From positions 205,450 through 269,449 of the forward strand of contig NZ_JAODBU010000007.1 of assembly GCF_025336545.1 (NCBI RefSeq): DNA of 64,000 nucleotides, read 5' to 3'. Positions within the stretch are counted from its first letter, which is position 1. Every line of letters starts with the position of its first letter. The notes under the pieces were generated by a model, which was not told the origin of the DNA, did no database searches, and was given only the letters and a program-made list of their open reading frames with translations. A program made the translations under genes and the position numbers. Shown here one piece after another: positions 35,047-44,140 of the stretch. This stretch comes from Eubacterium_U album (GTDB lineage Bacteria > Bacillota > Clostridia > Lachnospirales > Lachnospiraceae).

Positions 35047-35922
35047 ATGAACATAGCAGATTTATTTGAAGAAGGAAAAACAATATTTTCTTTTGAGGTA
35101 TTTCCACCAAAGAAAGAAAGTGGAATAGAAACGGTATATGACACAATAGAAAAACTTACGGATTTGAAACCTGATTTTATTAGTGTTACTTATGGAGCAG
35201 GTGGAAGTGGAGTGACAAATCCTATAACAAAGGATATTTGCTCAAAAATTAAGAATGAATATAAATTAGAAACAATAGCTCATTTGTCATGCATTAATAA
35301 CACAAAGGATGAAATAGATAAGATTCTTGAAGAATTAAAAAAAGAGGGAATAGACAATATTTTAGCCTTAAGAGGTGACAGAGTTGAAGGCTTAGAACCT
35401 AAAAAAGATTTTACATATGCATCAGATTTAACAAAATATATTATGGACAAGGGTGGATTCCATGTTTCAGGAGCATGTTATCCTGAAGTACATATGGAAG
35501 CAAAAGATGCAGTTGATGATATAAAGAACTTAAAGAAAAAAGTGGATGCAGGAGCAGACCATTTGATTTCACAGTTGTTTTTTGATAATAGAGTATTCTA
35601 CGATTTTCTGGAAAGAGCTAGAATTGCAGATATTAATGTACCGATTGAAGCCGGAATTATGCCTGTAACAAGTAAGAGCCAGATTGAAAGAATGGTTACA
35701 ATGTGTGGAGCAAGTATTCCTGCATCATTATCAAGAATAATGCAGAGATATGAATCAAATCCGGAAGCTTTAAGAGATGCAGGAATTGCATATGCGATTA
35801 ATCAGATTATTGATTTGGCAGCTAATGGAGTTGATGGTGTACATATTTATACAATGAACAATCCTTATGTAGCAAGAAAAATTACAGAAGGAGTTGAAAG
35901 TGTGGTTAAGCACAACAGATAA
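35047..35922 (+). CDS. metF: 5,10-methylenetetrahydrofolate reductase
   Basis: This 291-residue TIM-barrel flavoprotein reduces methylene-THF to methyl-THF, the methyl donor for MetH. The signatures are FSFEVFPPKK (Glu in the first block), SVTYGAGGSG, HLSCINNTKDEI, LALRGD, GAGADHLISQLFFDN and AGIMPV. An AAAGG site precedes the ATG. It starts the metF / reactivation-domain / metH operon, which closes the methyl cycle within three adjacent genes. Confidence 0.96.
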   Translation: MNIADLFEEGKTIFSFEVFPPKKESGIETVYDTIEKLTDLKPDFISVTYGAGGSGVTNPITKDICSKIKNEYKLETIAHLSCINNTKDEIDKILEELKKEGIDNILALRGDRVEGLEPKKDFTYASDLTKYIMDKGGFHVSGACYPEVHMEAKDAVDDIKNLKKKVDAGADHLISQLFFDNRVFYDFLERARIADINVPIEAGIMPVTSKSQIERMVTMCGASIPASLSRIMQRYESNPEALRDAGIAYAINQIIDLAANGVDGVHIYTMNNPYVARKITEGVESVVKHNR

Positions 35923-35930
35923 GGAATAAA

Positions 35931-36608
35931 ATGAGAGATAAAGACATAATACTTGACTATGTAAATGTAAATGAAGCTTTAAGATATTTAGGATATGGGG
36001 ATAATAAACCTGACAATAATACAAAAAAAATATTGGATATATGTAGTGAAGAATTGCTAAAGGTTATACAGCCTAAATATGTTTATAGAGTATTTGATTT
36101 AAATGAAGATTATTCTATAGATGGTGTGGATTTTGAATTAAAAGGAGAGGCAATAAAAAATCATCTTAAAGGATGTGAAAAAATTGCCATGATGTGTGTT
36201 ACTTTATCTTCAGGAGTAGACTCTTTGATTAGAAGAAAGCAGATAGGAGATATGGCACAGGCGGCTATAATAGATAGCATGGCTTCAGCTGCAGTGGAAC
36301 AGGTATGTGACAAGGTTGAAGAAATTATAAAAAAAGAATTTCCTCATTATGAATATACATGGAGATTTGGTGTTGGATATGATGATTTTCCGTTAGAATT
36401 GCAACAACAGTTTTTAAATGTTGTAAATGCATCAAAACAGATAGGCGTATGTGTTAATGATAGTTTTATGCTAACACCTACAAAATCAGTTACATGTATA
36501 ATTGGTATGGGACATAATCTTAATACATCAAGCAAGAAGAGTTGCGATAATTGCAGCTTTAGAGAAAAATGCCAATATAGGAAGGCGGGAAAGAACTGTG
36601 GACGTTAA
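35931..36608 (+). CDS. Stand-alone methionine synthase reactivation domain protein
   Basis: This 225-residue protein corresponds to the fourth (AdoMet-binding, reactivation) module of cobalamin-dependent MetH, here as a separate gene. YTWRFGVGYDDFPLELQQQFLN corresponds to the RxSxGYxxxP region, and MLTPTKSVTCIIGMGHN resembles MxPxxSxSxxxFxHP. A Cys cluster at the C-terminus (CDNCSFREKCQYRKAGKNC) may bind metal or an iron-sulfur centre; classic MetH lacks it. The metH start overlaps its end by 11 bases. Confidence 0.85.
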   Translation: MRDKDIILDYVNVNEALRYLGYGDNKPDNNTKKILDICSEELLKVIQPKYVYRVFDLNEDYSIDGVDFELKGEAIKNHLKGCEKIAMMCVTLSSGVDSLIRRKQIGDMAQAAIIDSMASAAVEQVCDKVEEIIKKEFPHYEYTWRFGVGYDDFPLELQQQFLNVVNASKQIGVCVNDSFMLTPTKSVTCIIGMGHNLNTSSKKSCDNCSFREKCQYRKAGKNCGR

Positions 36609-39009
36609 AGAATTATTGAAAAAAGGATATATTGTTTTAGACGGAGCTATGGGAACCATGCTTCAGAAAAAAGGAATGAAGATGGGAGTGGTTCCTGAAA
36701 CTTTGGGAATTACCAAACCTGATTGGATTATTGATATTCATAAACAATATATTGAAGCCGGTTCGGATATTGTTTATGCAAATACATTTGGCGCAAACAG
36801 ATATAAGTTAAAGGGTACAGGATATTCAACAGAAGAAATAATAAAAAAGGCAATTGAAAACGGTAGAAAAGCATGTGAAGGAAGCGAAAGTTATGTCGCT
36901 ATTGACATAGGACCTATAGGACAACTTCTTGAACCGACAGGAAGTTTAAGCTTTGAAGAAGCATATGATATTTTTAAAGAAGAAATTCTTGCCGGAAAAG
37001 ATGCAGATGTAATTGTAATTGAAACAATGACGGATTTGTTAGAAACAAAAGCAGCAGTATTGGCAGCTAAAGAAAATTCAAACTTACCGGTGTTTGTTAC
37101 AATGACATTTGAAGAAAATAAGAGAACATTTACAGGATGTTCAGTCTCAGCAATGGTACTTACAATTGTGGGACTTGGGGTTGATGCAATTGGTGTAAAT
37201 TGCTCTCTTGGACCTGACCAGTTAGCACCAATAGTAGAAGAAATAGGAAAATGGTCAGATATTCCGGTAATTGTAAAGGCTAATGCAGGTTTGCCTGACC
37301 CTGTTACAAATGAATATGATGTAACACCTGAGCAGTTTGTTGAAGATTATAAACAGATGTTAAAATATGGTGCAAGAATATTTGGTGGATGTTGTGGTAC
37401 AAATCCTGAGTATATTCGTGCTGTTAAAGCAATGCTTGTAGAAGCACAGAAGAATAATGAATTTGAATCAAACAGACAGGAAAGACAACTTGCAATATGT
37501 TCTCCTATTAATACTGTAGTAGTTAATCAGCCAAGAATTATCGGTGAAAGAATCAATCCTACAGGTAAAAAGCGTTTTAAACAGGCGTTAGTTGAAAAAG
37601 ATATGAACTATATTTTAGGACAGGCAACTGAACAGATAGAAGCCGGAGCTGAAATATTAGATGTAAATGTTGGTCATCCTGAAATCGATGAAAAAGAAAT
37701 GATGATTAAGACTGTAAAAGAACTTCAAAGCATTGTTTCAGTTCCACTTCAGATCGATTCAACAAAACCGGAAGTTATTGAGGCGGCTTTGCGTGTTTAT
37801 AATGGTAAGGCAATTGTAAACTCGGTAAATGGCGAAGATAAGGTGTTAGACACGATTCTACCTATAGTTAAGAAGTACGGTGCTGCAGTTATCGGACTTG
37901 CATTGGATGAAAATGGCATCCCTGCTGATTATAAAGGACGAGTAGAGATAGCAAAGAAAATTTTAAATAAAGCATTAAGTTATGGAATACCAAAAGAAGA
38001 CGTCATTATAGACTGTTTGGTTTTAACTGTTTCAGCAGAACAGAAAGCTGCAGGAGAAACTTTAAAGGCATTAAATATTGTTAAAAATGAATTAGGATTA
38101 AGAACTGTTTTGGGTGTATCGAACATTTCATTTGGTTTACCAAACAGAGAATTAGTAAATAAGACATTTTTGACAATGGCACTTACAAATGGACTTGATT
38201 TGCCTATTATGAATCCGAATGTTCCGTCAATGGTATGGGCTGTAAGAACTTATAAGGTGCTTGCAGATATTGATAAAAATTCAATGGAATTTATTTCCCA
38301 TGCGGATGAATATACAGAGGTAGTTGGAAACAGTAAAACAAAAGAAGGCGCAGTTCCAGCTGATAATGGTGATGCAAATGACGGTAAGAACAGTAAATTG
38401 CTAAAGGCAATGGAACAGGGACTTAAAAATGAAGGTGCAGAACTGACAAGAGCTTATCTTGAAAATAAAGACGCCATGGAAATAATAAATGATATGCTTA
38501 TTCCGGCGTTAGATGTTGTTGGTGATAAATTTGAGAAAGGAAAAATATTCCTTCCACAGCTAATTATGGCAGCTGATGTTGCAAAAGTATGTTTTGATGA
38601 AGTTAAGAATTATATGTCAGCTAAAGGTGGTCAGTCAGAACAAAAAGGTAAGATTGTAATAGCTACTGTAAAAGGTGATATTCATGATATCGGAAAAAAT
38701 ATTGTGAAAGTAATTCTTGAAAACTATGGTTATAATGTAATTGACCTTGGAAGAGACGTGGACCCTATGAAGGTAGTAGAAGCTGTAAAGGAAAATGATG
38801 TAAAACTCGTAGGTTTATCAGCACTTATGACTACGACATTAGGTTCAATGGAAGATACTATTAATCTTTTGAAGGAAAATAATCTTGATTGCAAAATAAT
38901 GGTCGGTGGAGCTGTGCTTACTGAAGATTATGCAATGAAAATCGGAGCTGATTATTATGCAAAGGATGCAAAGCGAAGTGCAGATATTGCTAAAGAAGTT
39001 TTAGGATAA
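36598..39009 (+). CDS. metH: Cobalamin-dependent methionine synthase without reactivation domain
   Basis: This 803-residue enzyme transfers a methyl group from methyl-THF via cobalamin to homocysteine. Order: homocysteine/zinc barrel (about 1-290, GVNCSLGP and GGCCGTNP supply Cys ligands), pterin-binding barrel (about 320-590, INPTGKKR, DVNVGHPE, QIDSTKPEV), cobalamin cap and B12 domain (about 650-803, DIHDIGKNIV, with the His ligand). It ends where full-length MetH would continue with the reactivation domain, which is encoded just upstream instead. The GTG start at 36598 fits the family N-terminus and a purine-rich ribosome-binding site; longer forms read deep into the previous gene. Confidence 0.95.
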   Translation: MDVKELLKKGYIVLDGAMGTMLQKKGMKMGVVPETLGITKPDWIIDIHKQYIEAGSDIVYANTFGANRYKLKGTGYSTEEIIKKAIENGRKACEGSESYVAIDIGPIGQLLEPTGSLSFEEAYDIFKEEILAGKDADVIVIETMTDLLETKAAVLAAKENSNLPVFVTMTFEENKRTFTGCSVSAMVLTIVGLGVDAIGVNCSLGPDQLAPIVEEIGKWSDIPVIVKANAGLPDPVTNEYDVTPEQFVEDYKQMLKYGARIFGGCCGTNPEYIRAVKAMLVEAQKNNEFESNRQERQLAICSPINTVVVNQPRIIGERINPTGKKRFKQALVEKDMNYILGQATEQIEAGAEILDVNVGHPEIDEKEMMIKTVKELQSIVSVPLQIDSTKPEVIEAALRVYNGKAIVNSVNGEDKVLDTILPIVKKYGAAVIGLALDENGIPADYKGRVEIAKKILNKALSYGIPKEDVIIDCLVLTVSAEQKAAGETLKALNIVKNELGLRTVLGVSNISFGLPNRELVNKTFLTMALTNGLDLPIMNPNVPSMVWAVRTYKVLADIDKNSMEFISHADEYTEVVGNSKTKEGAVPADNGDANDGKNSKLLKAMEQGLKNEGAELTRAYLENKDAMEIINDMLIPALDVVGDKFEKGKIFLPQLIMAADVAKVCFDEVKNYMSAKGGQSEQKGKIVIATVKGDIHDIGKNIVKVILENYGYNVIDLGRDVDPMKVVEAVKENDVKLVGLSALMTTTLGSMEDTINLLKENNLDCKIMVGGAVLTEDYAMKIGADYYAKDAKRSADIAKEVLG

Positions 39010-39022
39010 AAAAGATATATTG

Positions 39023-39062
39023 CGGTGGTGTTGTGCTAAGGCCGGACCACCGTTTTGTTTTG
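39023..39062 (+). terminator. Terminator after metH
   Basis: CGGTGGT (39023-39029) pairs with ACCACCG (39046-39052), then TTTTGTTTTG. Confidence 0.75.
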
Positions 39063-39136
39063 AATCAATGTCTCAAATCGCTGTTGTGATATGTTCTGTG
39101 TTAGAAAAATAAATTTTGAGTAAAAAAATTAAAAAT

Positions 39137-39167
39137 AAAAAAGAACCAACTGCGTTGGTTCTTTTTT
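39137..39167. terminator. Terminator of rpmB
   Basis: AAAAAAGAACCAAC and GTTGGTTCTTTTTT pair around TGC. It lies right after the rpmB stop on the minus strand and can work on both strands. Confidence 0.85.
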
Positions 39168-39168
39168 A

Positions 39169-39354
39169 TTAAGCACGTTCAACCTTACCTGATCTTAAGC
39201 AAGAAGTACAAACGTACATTTTCTTTGCGCCTCCGTTAACTTTAACTTTAACAGATTTGATATTTGATTTCCACATTTTATTTGAACGTCTATGAGAATG
39301 GCTCACAGCGTTACCAAAATGAGCACCCTTATCGCAAATTTCACATTTAGCCAT
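39169..39354 (-). CDS. rpmB: 50S ribosomal protein L28
   Basis: This 61-residue ribosomal protein has MAKCEICDKGAHFGNAVSHSHRRSN and VCTSCLRSGKV. The two CxxC pairs mark the zinc-binding (C+) form of L28, which is not replaced on starvation the way C- paralogues are. AGGAGG is located 7 bases before the ATG. It is divergent from yloU-yloV, the neighbourhood known from Bacillus. Confidence 0.97.
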   Translation of the reverse strand: MAKCEICDKGAHFGNAVSHSHRRSNKMWKSNIKSVKVKVNGGAKKMYVCTSCLRSGKVERA

Positions 39355-39501
39355 AATAGCACCTCCTTACACAAAACAATTAGGTCAAATTAACGTAATT
39401 GACCTGACACAAAGAGCATTCTAACAGAAAATATTGCAATTTGCAACAGTTTTTTGTATAAATATAAAAATAAATCCAACAAATTACCTATTTAAATAAG
39501 A

Positions 39502-39646
39502 AACAGTTCAGCCAAAAGCTCGAATCCGCAGATAAATCTGCTACTTCTCGCTTATTTGGCTCACCAAATGCCACCATACCATTAGGCCCAATAGCCTGCG
39601 AGCAGTCTTTGAACCTAATGGTATAGTGGCGCTTGGCTGAACTGTT
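39502..39646. repeat. 145-bp branched palindrome between rpmB and yloU
   Basis: AACAGTTCAGCCAA (39502-39515) is the exact inverse of TTGGCTGAACTGTT (39633-39646). Inside are GCAGAT/ATCTGC, ATTTGG/CCAAAT and GCCACCATACCATTAGG (39570-39586) with CCTAATGGTATAGTGGC (39614-39630; 16 of 17 paired), plus CTGCG/AGCAG at its tip. It can fold as a multi-arm cloverleaf in DNA or RNA. It occupies most of the 383 bases between the rpmB and yloU start codons and is GC-richer than its surroundings. It may be a MITE-like element or a structured RNA. Confidence 0.75.
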
Positions 39647-39681
39647 GATAAAATCTGCTTTTATTTTTTTAGAAAAGAATG

Positions 39682-39687
39682 TATAAT
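39682..39687 (+). promoter_or_regulatory. Probable -10 of the yloU promoter
   Basis: TATAAT at 39682-39687, 51 bases before the ATG. No clear -35 is seen, so this is a partial call. Confidence 0.35.
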
Positions 39688-39737
39688 ATAGTAAGCTATG
39701 TATAAAAATGATTTTGAGATATACAGGAGGTATATAT

Positions 39738-40097
39738 ATGAAAGGAAAGATGAATACTGATTTAGGTCAGGTTTTAATTAGCCCTGAAGTAATCGCTAAA
39801 TATGCCGGAACAACAGCATGTGAATGTTTTGGTATTGTTGGTATGGCAATGGTAAGTGTAAAAGACGGTCTTGTTAAATTATTAAAGAGAGACAGCTTAT
39901 CAAAAGGAATAAATGTTACAATTGATGAAAATAATGAGATTTCAATAGAATTCCATGTTATTATCGCTTATGGTGTTAATATTTCTACAATAGCTGAGAA
40001 TATTATTTCTAGTGTTAAGTATAAAGTAGAAGCTTATACAGGAATGACAGTTAAGAAAATTAATATATATGTTGAAGGAGTTAGAGTAATAGACTAA
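39738..40097 (+). CDS. yloU: Asp23/Gls24 family protein (YloU)
   Basis: This 119-residue Asp23-family protein has LISPEVIAKYAGTTACECFGIVGMA and the later strand-helix units typical of the family. Some members help scaffold cell-envelope or stress functions; the exact role of the YloU branch is unclear. I start it at 39738, where AGGAGG lies 7 bases upstream. Precedes fakA by 25 bases, matching the yloU-yloV order in Bacillus. Confidence 0.9.
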   Translation: MKGKMNTDLGQVLISPEVIAKYAGTTACECFGIVGMAMVSVKDGLVKLLKRDSLSKGINVTIDENNEISIEFHVIIAYGVNISTIAENIISSVKYKVEAYTGMTVKKINIYVEGVRVID

Positions 40098-40122
40098 CTA
40101 ATTACTCAAGGAGGAAATTATT

Positions 40123-41781
40123 TTGGTTAATAAGATTGATGCTAGTATGTTTCAAAAAATGTTCTTAGCAGGAGCAAAAAATCTTGAAGCAAAGAAAGAA
40201 TGGATTAATGAATTAAATGTATTCCCTGTACCGGATGGAGATACAGGTACAAATATGACATTAACAATTATGTCAGCAGCTAAAGAAGTAGGCGGAATTG
40301 AAAATCCTGATATGAAAGTAATTGCTAAAGCAATATCATCAGGTTCCTTAAGAGGAGCCAGAGGTAATTCAGGTGTTATCCTTTCCCAGTTATTCAGAGG
40401 ATTCACAAAGGAAATTAAGACATGTGAAGAAATTGATGCAATGGTTTTAGCAAAAGCCTGCAATAGAGCGGTTGAAACAGCATACAAAGCAGTTATGAAA
40501 CCTAAAGAAGGTACAATCCTTACAGTTGCAAAAGGAATGGCAGATAAAGCAGCACAAGTAGCTGAAACAGAAGAAGATTTAACAGTAATGATTGATGAAA
40601 TCATTAAACATGGTGATGATGTACTTAATCAGACACCTGAAATGCTTCCTGTTTTAAAACAGGCCGGAGTTGTTGATTCAGGTGGACAGGGATTAATGCA
40701 GGTTGTAAAGGGTGCTTACGATGCATTCCTTGGAAAAGAAATAGACCTTACAATAGAAGATGCAGCTAAACCGGTTGACAAGTCTAAATTAGAAGTTACA
40801 GATAATTTTGATATTAAATATGGATACTGCACTGAATTTATTATTAATTTAGATAAAGAAATGCCTATTGAAACAGAAAAAGAATTTAAAGCATATCTTG
40901 AATCTATAGGTGATTCTATTGTAGTTGTTGCTGATGATGAAGTAGTAAAGGTTCATGTTCATACTAATGATCCGGGACTTGCTATTCAGAAAGCTCTTAC
41001 ATTTGGATCTCTTTCAAAGATGAAGATTGATAATATGAGAGAAGAGCATCAGGAAAGATTAATTAAAGATGCTGAGAAAGTAGCAGCTCAACAGGAAGAA
41101 GAAAAAAAGAATGAGCCAAGAAAAGACTATGGATTTGTAGCAATTTCTGTAGGTGAAGGCTTAGATGAAATATTTAAGGGATTAGGAGTTGACTATATTA
41201 TTTCAGGTGGTCAGACAATGAATCCAAGCACAGAAGATATTTTAGAGGCAGTTGATAAGATAAATGCCGATACAATATTTGTTCTTCCTAATAACAAGAA
41301 TATTATTCTTGCAGCACAGCAGGCTGAAAGTTTAGTTGAAGATAAAAAGCTTGTTGTAATTCCATCAAAGACAGTTCCTCAGGGAATTGCAGCTATGATT
41401 GGATTTGTACAAGAATCTTCAGTAGAAGAAAACAAGGAATCAATGATTGAAAACATGTCATATATAAAGACAGGACAGTCAACTTACGCAGTAAGAGACA
41501 CAGTTATTGATGATAAGGAAATTCATGAAGGAAATATTATGGGTATAGGTGATGACGGAATCCTTTCAGTAGGTGAAGATATTGCTGATACAACAGTTGA
41601 TATGATTCGTGAAATGGTTGATGAAGAATCAGAAATTGTCAGCCTTTACTATGGTAGCGATGTGACAGAAGACGATGCAAATGAATTAGCAAAAAAAGTT
41701 GAAAAAGCACTTCCGGACGTAGAAGTAGAAGTTTATCCGGGTGGACAGCCAATTTACTATTATATAGCATCAGTGGAATAG
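40123..41781 (+). CDS. fakA: Fatty acid kinase A / DAK-domain protein (YloV)
   Basis: This 552-residue protein has an N-terminal DhaL-type kinase domain (about 1-205, NVFPVPDGDTGTNMTLT and GSLRGARGNSGVILSQ with metal-binding Asp residues), a middle domain and a C-terminal domain. FakA phosphorylates fatty acids held by FakB (DegV) proteins for phospholipid synthesis. Residues NKNIILAAQQA and VIPSKTVPQGIAAMIGF are typical of the C-terminal part. The start is a TTG with AAGGAGG 8 bases upstream. No fakB/degV gene is in this window. It is followed by a small membrane protein gene 16 bases later. Confidence 0.9.
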   Translation: MVNKIDASMFQKMFLAGAKNLEAKKEWINELNVFPVPDGDTGTNMTLTIMSAAKEVGGIENPDMKVIAKAISSGSLRGARGNSGVILSQLFRGFTKEIKTCEEIDAMVLAKACNRAVETAYKAVMKPKEGTILTVAKGMADKAAQVAETEEDLTVMIDEIIKHGDDVLNQTPEMLPVLKQAGVVDSGGQGLMQVVKGAYDAFLGKEIDLTIEDAAKPVDKSKLEVTDNFDIKYGYCTEFIINLDKEMPIETEKEFKAYLESIGDSIVVVADDEVVKVHVHTNDPGLAIQKALTFGSLSKMKIDNMREEHQERLIKDAEKVAAQQEEEKKNEPRKDYGFVAISVGEGLDEIFKGLGVDYIISGGQTMNPSTEDILEAVDKINADTIFVLPNNKNIILAAQQAESLVEDKKLVVIPSKTVPQGIAAMIGFVQESSVEENKESMIENMSYIKTGQSTYAVRDTVIDDKEIHEGNIMGIGDDGILSVGEDIADTTVDMIREMVDEESEIVSLYYGSDVTEDDANELAKKVEKALPDVEVEVYPGGQPIYYYIASVE

Positions 41782-41797
41782 GCTTGGAGGAATACGT

Positions 41798-42304
41798 ATG
41801 GAAGAAACATTTGTAGAATATATTGTTAAAACAAAAACATCACTTTCAGCAATTGGAATTAGAATAGGATGCATATTTATTGTTATATGTTGCTTTTTAC
41901 TTACAGCAGTTCTTGGAATTTTAGGTGTAACATTAGGTGTACTGGCCATTTATCTCACATATATGGCTTTTCAGATGACAAGTGTAGAATATGAATATTC
42001 AATACTTAACAGTGAAATTTCTGTTGATAAAATAATGGGACAGAGAAAAAGAAAAAAAGTTGCTGAATTTGATATGAAAAATGCAGAAATAATGGCAGAT
42101 GCAGACAGTGAAGAAATTCTTCGCCGTGTTAATAATGAAATGAAGGTTCTTGATTATTCATCAAGAGAAGCCGGAAAATTAAAATATGCTGTTATTTTCA
42201 ACGAAGCAAATGGGATTACGGAAATGATTTTTGAACCAAATGAAAAAATGGTTGAAGCATTACACAAAATAAGACCAAGCATAGTTAGAATTGCAAACAG
42301 ATAG
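41798..42304 (+). CDS. Two-helix membrane protein (DUF6106-like)
   Basis: This 168-residue protein has two close transmembrane helices (about 20-63) followed by a cytoplasmic alpha/beta domain (FDMKNAEIMADADSEEILRRVNN, LKYAVIFNEANGITEMIFEPNEKMVEAL). I think it belongs to DUF6106, from memory. The function is unknown. A GGAGG site is placed 8 bases before the ATG. It is last in the yloU-fakA transcript. Confidence 0.75.
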   Translation: MEETFVEYIVKTKTSLSAIGIRIGCIFIVICCFLLTAVLGILGVTLGVLAIYLTYMAFQMTSVEYEYSILNSEISVDKIMGQRKRKKVAEFDMKNAEIMADADSEEILRRVNNEMKVLDYSSREAGKLKYAVIFNEANGITEMIFEPNEKMVEALHKIRPSIVRIANR

Positions 42305-42421
42305 TTAAATATTTACATTCCTTTATGGAAAGTAATTTATTGACAATAAAAAGAAATTTTGTTAGTGTTAGTTCTAATAACTAAAAACAAAAAAGATAAA
42401 GAGAAAGAGAGGAATATTCCA

Positions 42422-43876
42422 ATGGGAAAAATTATTGGTGAAGGAATTACTTTTGATGACGTTTTGTTAGTACCACAGTACTCACAGGTTACACCTAATA
42501 TGGTTGACTTAACAACACACTTAACAAAGTCTATCAAGTTAAACATTCCAATGATGAGTGCCGGAATGGACACAGTAACAGAACACAGAATGGCTATCGC
42601 CATGGCAAGACAGGGTGGTATAGGTATTATCCACAAAAATATGTCAATCCAGGAACAGGCGGACGAAGTAGACAAAGTAAAACGTTCTGAAAACGGTGTT
42701 ATTACAGATCCTTTCTATTTAACTCCAGAACATACATTAAAAGATGCTAACGATTTAATGGCAAAATTCAGAATTTCAGGTGTTCCTATTGTTGTAGGAA
42801 AGAAATTAGTTGGTATTATTACTAACCGTGATTTGAAATTTGAAACAGATGGTTCTAAGTTGATTAAAGATTCAATGACATCTGAAGGATTGATTACAGC
42901 TAAAGAGGGAATTACACTTGAAGAAGCTAAAGCAATTTTAGCTAAGGCAAGAAAAGAAAAACTTCCAATCGTAGATGACGATTTCAATTTAAAGGGATTA
43001 ATTACAATAAAGGATATTGAAAAACAGATTAAATACCCATTATCAGCAAAGGATGAACAGGGAAGACTTCTTTGTGGTGCTGCAGTTGGTATTACAACAA
43101 ATGTACTTGAAAGAGTAGATGCTTTAGTAAAGGCTAAAGTTGACGTTATTGTAATTGATTCAGCTCATGGTCATTCACAGAACATTTTTAATACTTTAAA
43201 ATTAATTAAAGATAAATATCCTGATTTACAGGTAATAGCAGGTAATGTTGCAACAGGAGCTGCTACAAAGGATTTAATCGAAGCAGGAGCAGATGCAGTA
43301 AAGGTCGGTATTGGACCTGGATCAATTTGTACAACAAGAGTTGTTGCAGGTATTGGTGTACCACAGATTACAGCTATTATGGATTGTTACGAAGTAGCTA
43401 AAGAATATGGAGTACCTATTATTGCAGATGGTGGAATCAAGTTTTCAGGTGACATTGTAAAAGCAATCGCTGCAGGTGGAAATGTTTGTATGATGGGTTC
43501 AATGTTTGCAGGTTGTGATGAAGCACCTGGTACATTTGAATTATTCCAGGGAAGAAAATACAAAGTATACAGAGGTATGGGTTCAATTGCTGCTATGGAA
43601 AATGGTAGTAAAGACAGATACTTCCAGACAGATGCTAAGAAACTTGTTCCAGAAGGTGTTGAAGGACGTGTTGCTTACAGAGGAACATTGGAAGATACAG
43701 TATTCCAGTTAATGGGTGGTCTTAGATCAGGTATGGGATATTGTGGAGCTAAGGACATTGAAACATTAAAAGAAACAGGACAGTTTGTTAAAATTTCAGC
43801 AGCTTCATTAAAGGAAAGTCATCCACATGACATCCATATCACAAAAGAAGCTCCAAACTATAGTACAGAAGTTTAA
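42422..43876 (+). CDS. guaB: Inosine-5'-monophosphate dehydrogenase
   Basis: This 484-residue enzyme converts IMP to XMP, the first step toward GMP. Barrel halves flank two CBS domains (about 93-205; LMAKFRISGVPIV and KARKEKLPIVDD). The catalytic Cys is in GPGSICTTR, with GGIKFSGDIVKAIAAGG and the flap GRVAYRG downstream. I start at 42422 (AGAGAGGA upstream, normal family N-terminus MGKIIGEGITFDDVLL); an upstream in-frame start adds 21 residues with no site. TTGACA at 42340 suggests a promoter, but the matching -10 is poor. Confidence 0.97.
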   Translation: MGKIIGEGITFDDVLLVPQYSQVTPNMVDLTTHLTKSIKLNIPMMSAGMDTVTEHRMAIAMARQGGIGIIHKNMSIQEQADEVDKVKRSENGVITDPFYLTPEHTLKDANDLMAKFRISGVPIVVGKKLVGIITNRDLKFETDGSKLIKDSMTSEGLITAKEGITLEEAKAILAKARKEKLPIVDDDFNLKGLITIKDIEKQIKYPLSAKDEQGRLLCGAAVGITTNVLERVDALVKAKVDVIVIDSAHGHSQNIFNTLKLIKDKYPDLQVIAGNVATGAATKDLIEAGADAVKVGIGPGSICTTRVVAGIGVPQITAIMDCYEVAKEYGVPIIADGGIKFSGDIVKAIAAGGNVCMMGSMFAGCDEAPGTFELFQGRKYKVYRGMGSIAAMENGSKDRYFQTDAKKLVPEGVEGRVAYRGTLEDTVFQLMGGLRSGMGYCGAKDIETLKETGQFVKISAASLKESHPHDIHITKEAPNYSTEV

Positions 43877-43953
43877 TATTTACTTAATATAGTTTGAAAT
43901 AATTGTGAATTATAAAATTTTACTATGTAAAATCATAATAATATGTTAAAATT

Positions 43954-43990
43954 AAAAGGACTTTTGCGGAATGTAGAAGTCCTTTTATAT
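43954..43990 (+). terminator. Terminator after guaB
   Basis: AAAAGGACTT (43954-43963) pairs with AAGTCCTTTT (43977-43986) with additional inner pairing. Confidence 0.75.
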
Positions 43991-44140
43991 TATGCAGAGG
44001 TGTCATTATACTTAATTTTTGTTTAGAAAATGATAAAGGTGTAAATGAGTTGAAAAATAACGGTTACTAAATGAAGCAGTTTAGTGATTGCTTATAAAAT
44101 TGACACGTGTATAAAATTTGAATTATATGAGGAGAAAGTA

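Noticed and set aside
40152..40604. Minus-strand frame of 150 codons in fakA
   Set aside because: Antisense frame of the conserved DhaL domain; no signals.
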